64,000 nucleotides of DNA from Eucalyptus grandis (Eukaryota > Streptophyta > Magnoliopsida > Myrtales > Myrtaceae), in NCBI RefSeq assembly GCF_016545825.1, contig NC_052616.1, positions 186,001-250,000 of the forward strand, in the 5' to 3' direction. The translations under genes and the position numbers were made by a program. Positions 38,101-48,565 of this stretch are shown one piece after another (the stretch's first letter is position 1; every line of letters starts with the position of its first letter). The notes beneath the pieces were generated by a model that was not told the DNA's origin, made no database searches, and was given only the letters and a program-made list of their open reading frames with translations.

Positions 38101-40689
38101 CATCTTCCCGGATTTCAGGAATTGTTATTCGCTGAAACAGGTTCAACTTATCGTTTTAAAGAATGAGAATAATCACCTAGCAAACCAATTTCCTAAAGTA
38201 CGAGTGTGAGAATATAAATGAGGAAGTTGAAGCTAACCGTGAGAGGACTTGGATCAAGAATACGTAATATAAGATTCTTTGCACCAGATGAGAACCACGG
38301 AGGACATGCAAAATCAGCGTTGCAGATCTGAAAAGATTCTCATAAGTACAAAGTCATATTTCAAGGTTGGATTTTGAAAATATTGAGTATCCTCACCTTT
38401 TTGTACAAAGCAATGAGATTGGCTTCATCAAAAGGCAAGTATCCAGCCATTAATACAAAAAGAATTACCCCACAAGACCAAATATCGGATGATGTACCAT
38501 CATATCCATTATCATTCAAGACCTGAAAAAAGGAAATATACGTGCTATACATTAAGAAAATATAGAAAAGGTAAGGAGAACGAGAGATGAAGCCTCTCAA
38601 ATTTGAGATTCAGACCTCAGGAGCTACATAATTCGGTGTTCCACAGGCGGTGTGAAGCAACCCATCCCCCTACATAGGAAAAAAGAAGAAGAAAAAACAG
38701 AGAATATCCTTTCTTAAGCTCATGATATAGAAACTCATATTCTCTAGACATCCAACCCTATATTGGTTTCAGAAGTGCTCACTAAAGCAAGAAAATAGAT
38801 CATGCATCATCATATGTGTAGAGATAATGATTTGTACAGACTCTGCATCATAACATTATAAAGTACAAACTAGACTATGCTTCTTCCTACATAAGGAAAA
38901 GGAAAAGAAAATTTTAAGACCAATAACGCTAAGGAAAGAAGAACCTGTAAAGTAATGAAAGGCGATAGATTTTGGGTACACCAAAATCGGGTCCCCGTAT
39001 TAGCAACAACAGAAGAAATCGATTTAGAAAAATGTAGCGTAGCCCTGTTTTACCATTGCCATCTCAAATGACCAGTGAAAAGCAATGAACTATAACCTAA
39101 TACCATAGAGACAGAGAAGAGACCACAAATCTCAAGTTAAAGATAAGAATACTTGCCCTCACTTTCTTTGAGAACGTACTCAATCCAAAATCCGAAACTT
39201 TAAGAACTCCATAGGTGTCTAGAAGCAAATTTTCAGGCTGCAACATCTCATAAAAAGTGAAATCAAGAAAAAAGGAATATAGGACATGTACAAGCAAAAT
39301 CTCACGAAAAGTGAAATCAAGAAAAAGGAGGAATCTCATTGACCTTCAAATCTCTATGGTAAACACCCCTGCTATGACAGTAGTCCACAGCGTCAATGAG
39401 TTGCTGAAAATAGCGCCTGGCTTCATCCTCTTTTAGCCTTCCGTGTCTTGCCTGGGAGTCAATCAAAAGACCATTCTAGAAGATGAGGATCGCAGGCAAC
39501 AATGGAGGTGCTGCACGAATGCTTCATCTTAGCAATACGAGGCCAAGCATTGATACAATTGCTTACTATTTTGTCAAAGAGCTCGCCACCATCAACAAAC
39601 TCAAGAACAATGTAGATCTTCGTTTTGCTGGCCATGACCTATACATGTGCAGAATGGAAGACATTTGTCAGGTGATATACACAGTGGAAGTATGTTAGTT
39701 TCAAAGCAGCGACTACTGTGGGCCATAAAGGGCACACAACTGCATGCTATATAGTTCACGATTGATACGAAGATGAAAGCCACTGGAGCCTGCAAAAGCA
39801 TACGGCGGCAATTTATAGGAGCAAAAGTAGCACACTTCACCGTGAAGGAAGAAAGATGAAGGGAAAGAATACCTCAAACATTTTAATAACGTTTGGATGC
39901 TTGATCAGCTTCATGGTTGATATTTCTCTCTTTATCTGTCCAAAGATTAAACAAAAGCAGCGTAAGCAACCATTCCTGAAGGTTGGGAAAATGTCGCGAG
40001 ATAAAAAAAAAATTGAGAGCGTGACAGGAAGAATAAAGGAAGACCATTGAAAGTGAGAAATCGCGGCACAGGCCAGCCGGTATGAAGAATTTCTACGGTA
40101 ACTCCCCCATCATCTGGTCATCAGATACGAAGCAGATGCAGCCAACTTAACAGTTTCCACTTAACCGCTATCGATCAGAAAGAAAAATGCCCCGCAATTG
40201 CCTTAAAATGGATATGGGTGCGGCGGGCCAAAGCATCAGAAGAAATTCTGAGAGTAGCATATTTCCGAAAGCCGCCACACCGACCAGGACCAACAAAAAA
40301 AAAAAAAAAAAAAGAGAAAAGAAAGCAAAGAAAAAAAATATCGAGACGGTATCTGCGGTGGACAGGCATTATGGATGGGATTGACATGATGATATGGAGG
40401 TTCGATTCAACGAACGCATAAGCGATGAAAGAAGTAACGGCAGTGGATCCATGATGGGTGGTGGTATAAGAGGTGCAGGGATACGGCGAGAGAGAGAGAG
40501 AGAGAGAGAGACCTGCTCGACCATCTTATGACGGAGGACGAGGTGGCGGTCGATGATCTTGATGGCGAAGGAGTCGCCGGAGTCAAGGTGCTTGGCGAAC
40601 TTGACCTTGGCAAAGCTGCCTTCCCCGATCGTCTTGCCCAGCTCATATCTCCCCACGCGGGTCCTCGTCGCCGGTGCCTTCACGCTCAT
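35129..40689 (-). CDS. CIPK9: CBL-interacting protein kinase, CIPK9 type, 14 exons
   Basis: Ser/Thr kinase (SnRK3) switched on by calcineurin B-like calcium sensors; CIPK9/CIPK23 act in potassium nutrition. Exons on the minus strand: 40689-40513, 39935-39873, 39638-39567, 39451-39344, 39237-39157, 38669-38616, 38522-38397, 38327-38238, 38131-38009, 37764-37657, 37046-36930, 36832-36776, 36172-36098, 35278-35129; 466 residues. Visible: GEGSFAKV loop (22-29), ATP lysine in FAIKII (44), HRDLKPEN (136-143), DFG (156-158), APE (183-185), NAF motif [11 protein letters not shown] (312-322), PPI-type [15 protein letters not shown] (from 338), and C-terminal GGDTLEFHK...[10 protein letters not shown]. 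Blocks [16 protein letters not shown] and FSSGLKD point to CIPK9 rather than CIPK3/23/26. Introns 5, 11 and 13 begin with GC. The tail after DIVW reads through a GA microsatellite, so the last ~30 residues are uncertain. Confidence 0.93.
35191..35209. repeat. GA microsatellite in the predicted CIPK9 tail
   Basis: On the coding (minus) strand this CT run would encode alternating Ser and Leu if translated. Confidence 0.9.
40489..40511. repeat. GA microsatellite at the CIPK9 first-intron donor
   Basis: On the minus strand the CAG|GTCTCTCTC donor runs straight into this CT repeat. Confidence 0.9.
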
Positions 40690-40873
40690 TTCTCGCCCAA
40701 AAACTCGACGTTGTCGGCTTCTCTTTAGATGGGTGGACACCAAAGGAAGGAGGGAAGGAGAGATGGACGGGACAGGAAAACAATTTTGCAAGCGCGACGA
40801 CGTAAAACGGGGACGTAAATCTCTCCGGAAAGGTGTGGCCCGCGTCTGGCCCGTGTACGGGAGATGGAGGAGA

Positions 40874-40911
40874 GATGATGATGATGATGATGATGATGAT
40901 GATATGATGAT
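40874..40911. repeat. (GAT)n microsatellite in the CIPK9 5' leader
   Basis: An interrupted GAT/ATG trinucleotide run about 185 bases upstream of the CIPK9 ATG; on the minus strand it reads (ATC)n. Confidence 0.9.
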
Positions 40912-41097
40912 GGGGGAGGTGAGGGGTCCCACGTTTTGGAATCGGCGGTCCTAAATCTACCCTCGTTCTCTTCGGGTCGGGCAGAGTAGAAAAGTCTCCC
41001 TTGGATTGGACGAGGCTCGTCAGATAAGACGCAAAAGAGTATTTTGGACGGTTCGAATGCAAAATGTACGACGGTATGTAATGCGGGCTGACGCATT

Positions 41098-41103
41098 CAC
41101 GTG
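41098..41103. promoter_or_regulatory. G-box (CACGTG) upstream of CIPK9
   Basis: A palindromic CACGTG lies about 410 bases upstream of the CIPK9 ATG. Such motifs bind bZIP and bHLH factors, for example in ABA and light responses. Function is inferred from the motif only. Confidence 0.35.
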
Positions 41104-44100
41104 TTCCCGAGGAGACTCCCGAGTCAGACACGAGCGGGACCCCTCCAATCCGATCCGATCCAATCCCTTGCATCCCACTTTTACGCTTATTAGTCTGTCT
41201 TCGTGTATATCCGATTCTCCTCCTCTTTCCCCATTTTGGCCTCCACAGGCCTCCTTCCTTAGGACTGCTCCCTTTTCGGTAAAATTGTCACCTTCTTCTG
41301 GTATCCGGATCTTTATCCAGTTCATTTACCCTCGCGATGGTGGAGGGTCTCTCTCAACAATCCGTTGGTTTCGCGTTTAATACCCCGTTTCTTCTGGGGG
41401 CATAATTCATTAGCAATTACTAATTCCGCAATGATTACTTCTTCGAAACTTATGTATGCGGATGGTGGAAGGATTGGGTTTACGGAGAGGGTGATTAGAA
41501 GGATTGGGATTTAGGAGACAAAAGGGCGGAGGAGGAGGAGGAGGAGCTTCAAGATCAATTCCTGGCATCACTGCCTGAAACGTACCTATTGATATGTAGG
41601 CACCAAGTCTTGACCTCCAATCAGAGGAGAAAGAAAAGAGGAAAGAAAGAAACAGAGGGAGGGCAGTAACGTCGTTGGGGATTCTAGAAGAGAAAGGGAG
41701 AGAAGATGGGGCCGGGATGAATGAGGAAGCATAACGACATTCTACATCATCATCTGGGGTGGCCGCCCAAATGAGTGAGGGGACCTGGCCCACCCCTGGG
41801 CAACAATAATTGAGAACGTCCAGATCTTTATCCTCGACTCACCTCCATTGTTGAGATTGTCTCTCTCTCTCTCTTTCTCTCTCTCTCAATCAATCAATCG
41901 ATCAATCGAAGATGCACCCCCGTACAAACAGATACAAGCTCAATCGAGGGGAGATGGAAAATATCGGTTTGTGCTACCAATCCTTCTCTCGCCCGGTTGT
42001 TTTATGAATTATCAGGGGACATCACGTTGGGCCTTCGTCCACGCTCTGAGGCCCAGTTTTCTCATTAAAGAAATGGTGGGTCGGGGGGTGATGAAGCTCG
42101 AACTACCTGATAGATTGGGCCTACGCTGCGCAAATAGATCAAGGGTCCCAAATTGGGCCCCCTGTTTCTGTATTCGCCATGGGGAAAGGTTGGTATTATC
42201 TAAGTAGAACCAATACCGGTATGCGACACGCGATACAATACGACACGACACGTTTCTCAAAAAATAAAGAATTCTGACACGTTATATATTAAATATATAC
42301 TTTTATAAACAAATTCACAAATCAATAAATAATATTAAAAAGTCTAGGATGAATTTACACTAAAAACATTAATCCACCAATAATCCACAAAACTTAAAGA
42401 AAACATAAAGCAATTTACATTCCAGACTCGCATATCAGACAAGTCGGAAGAAAAGAGAGAAAAAAAAAAACTTGAGGTAAATTATGTATCATAGACTGTG
42501 AGAGCTAGAAGAGAAAAGAATATTATGTTTTATGTTTTTTCCATTTTTTTCACATGTATATATTTTGACCCCTCATTTATTGAAAGTTTTTAAAATTGAT
42601 CTTGTGAATTGGAATCACATGTCAGAAACTTGCGTATTGAAATTCCAACACAAATTTGGGAGAGTGTCGGGAAAGTTGACCGGGTGTCGGATTTTCCGAC
42701 ACGTATTAACCGAGCGTTAGAGAATGTCGAGAGTATCGAAGAGTGTCGAATATGTATGAGAGTGTATGATACGACATGAAAACTTTCGAAGAGGTATGAA
42801 CACGTCTATATAATACTAGAGGAAGCTACTCGAGAAGAGCCGGGTCAATGCACCAGACAAACGAAAATGTGGCCTTCCTGCCCCCGGATAAACTTGCACC
42901 AGCACAATTTCCACCTGCACAATTGATTCGAATGGTGGAGGTCTCACCATCCCAATTTGTAGTGAGTACACGTTTGAATGATGTGAAAGACAAATATTCA
43001 ACATCCAACGTCTAGAGCTTAAAGAAACAATGGAGGATACGTAATTGCTTATAACTCAATACTGTAAGCTCTTGAATGAAGATAAATTCATGGACTTCCT
43101 TTGGATCTCCTCGTTACAAAGACACTAGACTTCTATGGCGTCTTCCTCAAAAATTCGTATGTTCATTTGTGTATATTTAATTGTGGATAGATGACCCAAC
43201 CAAGTCCCGCTCCAGATTGCTCTATCTAACTGTTCTCTCCTCACTTCCGTTCGGGATTACCAAGAAAACCTTGGTGCAATCTCCCGATTAATGGTTTCCT
43301 CAGTCCCCCAAATAAATAATTGGGGTTGATCATACTTGCAGATGCGGAGGTTCCAATCTGGTCCCTGCAATAATACCTCATCCCTTTCATTGGGGAACAC
43401 ATGCCTGAAACTAGATTGTGTTGAATCGGATTTGTTATTGGACTCAGGCTTGAGCTCCTTCTTACCCACTTCTTCCAAAGACAGGGGATACCGAACTCCG
43501 TCTACACGTCCTGATGCCCCTAATGTTCACAAAATGAGTGCAACAAAGCCACAAATTTCTTAGGTTAACCACTATGAGATTTTGTGGGACTCCCCCACTG
43601 TCAACTGTTCTAAAACTTAAGCTATTAGATAAAATAGTGGTTTGATATTTAAAATATTTTATTACTCTTCCGCACGTTTAGTTTGATCTTTTATTTGCAT
43701 TGTACTAAACTTAGACATAATTAATTGGGAAGGCAAATGAATCTTGGAAAAATTTGAAATGAAGACGTAGTTTAATATTTAAATATTCTATCACTCTCCT
43801 TCAAGCTTAGTATGGTCTTTTTGTTTGGTAACAAGCATGGATATATTTAATTGGGAAGACAAATGAAGTTTAAAAAGATTTGAACTTAGAACCTTCAGCT
43901 TTGGTACCAAGTTAATACAACAACTTTTAGAACAGTTGAAGGTAATCATACAAAACCTTATATAGAAATATTTTATTGAGGAGACAAATATAGGCTTGGA
44001 AGATTCGAAACCAAGATCTCCTAGTTTTGATATTGTGTGAAATTTTGTAAAACCACTATCAACTATTTTAAAATTTTAAATTATTAGATAAAGACGCAAC

Positions 44101-46759
44101 TTATTATTTAAATTATTCTAATACTTGCTCTCCTGCTTAGTTTAATCTTTTTATCCACCAAGTAGATTGAAAGGCAACAAGAAATTGATGGAAGTTTTTT
44201 TTTTTTTTTGTCACCCTACTTACTCCTATTCTAACTCTCACTCTCAAATTTTTGTCCTACCTTCTTGCAGAGGGACATTTTTAATCGAAACCCACACTTG
44301 AAACTAATTCGTCCCCACCCCAACCCCCGAAAAAGTGGAGATTCCACATTGAGGACTTTTTGCCATATGCACTTAATGGTACATTTGCATTATCAAGTTG
44401 CGTATCTTTCAACTTCTCTTGTTTTTTAATGACCAAAAGGTTGTCTTACCTCGTGACATCCGGGTTTTTGCTTGATGGATCGTGAGCCTCAACGATTAGC
44501 AATCATCACCACGCCATGAAGCTCCTCCCCGGATTACGCCATTCACGCCCTCATCGCATCACCGCAAGGGTGCGCCACCTCAACTCGTCCCCGTCACCAT
44601 TGAGCCACTTCAACGACATGCCAAATTAGCGTCCCCAACATCTCATTAAGCCACTCACCACCGTCATCTCCGAACCAAGCCAACTCAATGCCACATCATC
44701 ACCAAGCCACCTGGCTCTCTGTGCGACGCCACCACAGCATCAACACCGCATCATTCCACCGTGCATTGCCCCTCACCAATCATGGCATCACTAGCACCGG
44801 ACACATAGCTCCAGCTGCCTTCGTTCGCTGCCTATGACTTAGCCCATGACCGCAAGAAACAAGAACGGGTAAATCAAACAATGAAGGAGACTTGAATATA
44901 AACGGGGCGACCACTTCTCTCCTCTTTTGCTCGTTCCTCCTAAGTCCCTCCATTGCATGCAAGCCAACCTCCCTATCTCATCCTCATTTTTCTTATGACG
45001 ACCCAGAACTGGGGCAATATGGAAGAATGGCACAAGAGGCTACACCTTGGCAGTACGCAGGCGAGGCTAAGCGTATGACTCATGTCCCACATCACTTAGG
45101 TGGAATCTTAGGCTGACTTATAAGGTTTTGGTTCTCCAATTGTACATATGTGTTTCCTTATGGTAGTATGGGCTACCCTAAGAAGAATAAAATCATGAGA
45201 ACTTAGTGTCCAAAGTGAACAATATGTGTACAGTAATGGACCCAAGACGTTATAGGTAGTATTAGAGCCGATTAACAGTTTAATGCAATGTCTCAATGCA
45301 ATGTCTCAACAGTACACAAGCAAAGCTTCTCTCAGAAGAACAAAACTATAAGTACTTACTACTCATAGTGGACAATGTGTATAGTAGCAAACCCAAACTT
45401 CCTCGAGACCTTAGCTCACCTAGTAACTCACAGCCAACACTTGCACCATGAAAGGGGACTCAAATAAAATTATTGGGACCTATAAAAGCTAAACCGGACT
45501 TTGACTTCTTCATGAAAAAGTTCCTCGGAGTCTCGTCCACGTTGTGTTAAAGTTTCATAATTGTTCAAACTGATTTACTTCACGAATGCCCTTGATTTCT
45601 ATTGGTGGGTGAACTACTCTTTTCCTATAAATTTTGGATAAACTATCATTTTGTAACCCGTCTTTTGAATTAGTATTGCCGAGTAAATGTTTGTATCATT
45701 CTCTGGTTTATCAAAGATAGTTGATGGTAGACATTGAACTACTCATGTGCATTTTATTCGGTGGATGTCCTGTTTGAATTATGGAATTGCTGCACCATGG
45801 GATAAGTGTGTGATTTAAGAATGCCGTTGGTCCTTGAGATGATGATGCCTCAAGTGATAGTAACAATGCCTAGAGGGGTAACTAAGTTTCTCCACATACT
45901 TGGGAAGTGTATTGTGATTCCCCCAGATGTCCTTGCAATGCAAAAAAAGTGTGAGATGCCCGGAGGGTAACGAAGTTTTTCAGAAGATGGTGGCAATTAA
46001 TTTCTGGTAAAGATGATCATTGGCATTTTCAAATTTCATTCAAGTTTGACTAGATTACTATTTTCGGAGGAAATGTTTTCCACTTATCATCCTGATTTTG
46101 AGAAAGGTTATCAGGCAAGTTGATATCATAAGGATGTTATATCTTTTATGTCTAAACTTTCTCCAAGTGCCTTTATTGATATATGTAGTGTAGCCCCGTT
46201 AGTAGTTTGCTTGTTGAGCTTTGTGTTTACTCATGGTTGATCATTATTTCTCAAATCATTAGCATTTTGGGAAGACCTGGCCAAGATTTTGAACGTACTA
46301 TGGGTAGGAGGCAAATGACATAAAGGATAATGCAGCTGCTAGAGCTTTTAGGTGTGGTATGGAGTAGTGATACCTTTTGCTTGTCCCCAGTGTACCTCGA
46401 TCATATCACCTAAAATATATAGAAATAAGAAATGAAATGAGATTACATGGGTTATATTTCCGTGTGTGTTCCTTTGAAATTTTAGTTGTCCTAGGTATTC
46501 TTTAACTATGTACACTTCCGCATGTTAAAAAGTGAAAAGAGTTTAGTAATGGCGTTAGCCATGACATGCTGGGGCGTCACATACCTATCCAATTCCAATA
46601 TAGTAGGAATTTCAATTCCAAAGCCTTGCTACAATGGTTCAATTTCCAGCTATTGTTATTTTTCCCCAAGCTCCTTGGGAAAGCTAAACCATTAGCTAAG
46701 CCTAGTGGCCCGACCACTTATGGCAACTTTTTCTTATATAATTGCTCAATGCCATTCAC

Positions 46760-47145
46760 TAAAAGTGTGAATGATAACCATTTTGTTTCTTTATTTTTCT
46801 ATTTTTTGTTCTCTAAAACAAATTTGGAATATAAATCTGTTTTATAAAGCAAATTCGTTTTTCTAATTTTGAGATAAATTTTTAGTCCAAAAGGAGGTTT
46901 GGAACAGAAATAAGAAGTATAAATTTTTTACTACTCTATTTCTGGAACATAAACAAAAATAAAAAATCTTCCCATCACTTGCCCTCACTGCTGTGGCTAC
47001 CATCATCCACCCGCCCGCCGTTGGTCAGAAATTTTAAAGCCTATCAAACGAATTTATGTTCCAAAAGCAGAAAAATATACTTCTAGTCAGAAATTGTTCT
47101 TAAGAACAAAATAATTATAATTTACGCTCGAAATTTTTCCAATAA
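46760..47145. mobile_element. Small element with imperfect inverted repeats
   Basis: The left end (ATAACCATTTTGTTTCTTTA, TTTGTTCTC, GGAATATAAATCTG) resembles the reverse complement of the right end (ATAATTATTTTGTTCTTAAG, TTTTGGAACATAAATTCG). A short GC-richer core lies at about 46975-47025. The pattern is like the larger element at 58.0-58.8 kb. Ends are approximate. Confidence 0.45.
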
Positions 47146-47261
47146 ATAAAGCAGTTGGAAAATTTTCACAGTGAAAGGAAAGAGTGGATCGAGCATTAAG
47201 CCACCAGTCTATGTAGGATGCTCTAGTTGGGCTCCAAGAGCAGTGCAGTCTCCCCTCTCAA

Positions 47262-47426
47262 TTAGATGGGATCGATAATTTTCACAAAGTACAAAAGCGG
47301 GTCTTGCGTCAAGTATCGTCCTTTCTTCATAAATAGCACGTCTAGAATCAACCAGTCGCCATCCATTTCACATGCGCAGGTAGGCAGATCGAGGCTATAG
47401 GAAGAGCCGTGGTTCGGTAATACCTC
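47262..47426 (-). CDS. Unrecognised terminal exon candidate
   Basis: On the minus strand a CCCCCAG acceptor is followed by a 55-codon open stretch that ends with TAA. It encodes LPNHGSSYSLDLPTCACEMD and then a run of alternating hydrophobic residues (DWLILDVLFM), ending YFVKIIDPI. The composition looks protein-like, and a second coding-like stretch (47560-47695) lies upstream on the same strand. I do not recognise the family, cannot join the two in phase with confidence, and cannot exclude chance or a decayed gene. Confidence 0.3.
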   Translation of the reverse strand, partial: EVLPNHGSSYSLDLPTCACEMDGDWLILDVLFMKKGRYLTQDPLLYFVKIIDPI

Positions 47427-47526
47427 CTGGGGGAAGTGCAAAACAAATTGTAGACTTCTTTGTTTGTTGACTTGATTCTAACTCCTTCGGCGGTAGTTTG
47501 TTATTTGTCAATTTGAGCGGCCTCTG

Positions 47527-47529
<3 letters not shown>

Positions 47530-47562
<33 letters not shown>
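47530..47562. repeat. GA microsatellite
   Basis: Uninterrupted GA run between two coding-like stretches of the minus strand. Confidence 0.95.
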
Positions 47563-47564
<2 letters not shown>

Positions 47565-47695
47565 ATCGGGTGAAGCTAGGAACTGCGGAACCTTGCCATC
47601 TGGCGAGACCTTGCCAATGTCAAACCCATCAGGAGCGACCTCCACGTCATAAGGACGCGTAACATTAGGTAATACAGGATATAAATAAACAGAAG
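47560..47695 (-). CDS. Unrecognised coding-like stretch
   Basis: Minus-strand open stretch with TRPYDVEVAPDGFDIGKV and SPDGKVPQFLASPDS before it runs into a CT microsatellite. The residue mix looks like a real protein, but there is no clear acceptor upstream and no known motif. It may be an exon of the same gene as 47262-47426 or a remnant. Confidence 0.25.
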
Positions 47696-48090
47696 ACGAA
47701 AACAAGAATAGCTACACCAGATAGGTCGCCAAGCATCTCTCCGGGAGTGTTTCAGTAAGAGTTAAAAGCGGGGACGCAATCACTTTACTTGTTTATGCCC
47801 GTTGTTTTAACATTCAGCAACTTTGATAGAAAGGCACGCTTTGCCTTGGCCGGGTCGCTCCACCGGACAGTTCACAATTACTTATTTTAGGGCTTTTCTG
47901 AGGTAGCAAAATCCAAGGTCCTGTTCGTCCATCGGCCCCTTTTTATTATATAATTATATATACACATTCTTCCTCTTTGCCTTGTTTATATCCCTAGTTT
48001 AGCACTGGCAAGCATCAACTGCATCCCTTATATCCCTAGCATAGCACTGGCAAACAACCGCATCCTCTCTCTCTCTCTCTCTCCAGAATA

Positions 48091-48100
48091 CATATAAAAA
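48091..48100 (+). promoter_or_regulatory. TATA-like box before the small membrane protein gene
   Basis: CATATAAAAA lies about 125 bases before ATG 48221, just after a CT-rich run (48066-48083) of the kind common in plant core promoters. Confidence 0.4.
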
Positions 48101-48220
48101 GCCATCTTAACACAAACAAACCCGATACTTCTCTTCATCGTATTGGCTTTTTCGCTCTTCGTATTCATCGTCAGGAAGTGGAAAAGAGCTAGCGGTGAAG
48201 GTAGCACAAGCCGCAACCTC

Positions 48221-48565
48221 ATGGGATCATCGAACGAGACTGTTGGTCAAGAAGAAGCTGGGAAGAAGGGGAGGCGGTGGATTGGATGCGGATGTGGGTG
48301 GGCTTTTGCCGTGAGCATGGCCGGAGGATTGATGCTGGGGTGGTGGGAGCACCAGTACCACCCAAGCAACCGTCAGCTCTGGATGGTGCCCGTTGGCCTC
48401 ATCCTCTTCCTCACTCCTCTGTTTGCTTGGCTCTCCCTCGTCATATCCGACCTGTGTTCATCTTCCTCTTCCAAGGATCATCACCCTTCACTAGTGCCGA
48501 CCCCACATGCCTCCATTGAAGTTGCAGTCGCGGGAGGGGGATCAACCCCTGCTTGCGCTCGATAA
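48221..48565 (+). CDS. Small two-helix plant membrane protein, unknown function
   Basis: An intronless frame of 114 residues. It starts with a charged N-terminus (MGSSNETVGQEEAGKKGRRW), has a first hydrophobic segment (about residues 24-42, with AVSMAGGLMLGWW), a short HQYHPSNRQLWM loop, a second segment (about 53-77, VPVGLILFLTPLFAWLSLVI), and a Ser/His/Pro-rich tail. The pattern WW-x-x-x-YHPSN-x-QLWMVP resembles small uncharacterised plant membrane proteins I have seen, but no function is known. The frame is open 42 codons further upstream without an ATG, so ATG 48221 is the start; an upstream exon is possible but not required. Confidence 0.6.
   Translation: MGSSNETVGQEEAGKKGRRWIGCGCGWAFAVSMAGGLMLGWWEHQYHPSNRQLWMVPVGLILFLTPLFAWLSLVISDLCSSSSSKDHHPSLVPTPHASIEVAVAGGGSTPACAR

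Larger units (their letters stand above)
40690..47261. other. Gene-poor region upstream of CIPK9
   Basis: 6.5 kb with no supported gene. It holds the CIPK9 leader and promoter, a GACACG/TGTCG-rich segment (about 42215-42785) that may be an old repeat, three diverged copies of a block with TTTAATATTTAAATATTCTA-like and CTTAGTTTGATCTTTT-like words (about 43620-44150), and a TIR element (about 46760-47145). Short frames near 41410-41793 and 43257-43563 are not recognisable. Confidence 0.5.

Noticed and set aside
40369..40932. 187-residue reading of CIPK9 exon 1 with an upstream extension
   Set aside because: The extra N-terminal residues contain a microsatellite-encoded Ser run and do not resemble any CIPK; the next ATG at 40689 gives the family start, and the frame past 40513 is intron.
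42211..42786. GACACG/TGTCG-rich segment as a TIR transposon
   Set aside because: Words recur in opposite orientation at both ends, but I could not align arms of useful length or find a target duplication.
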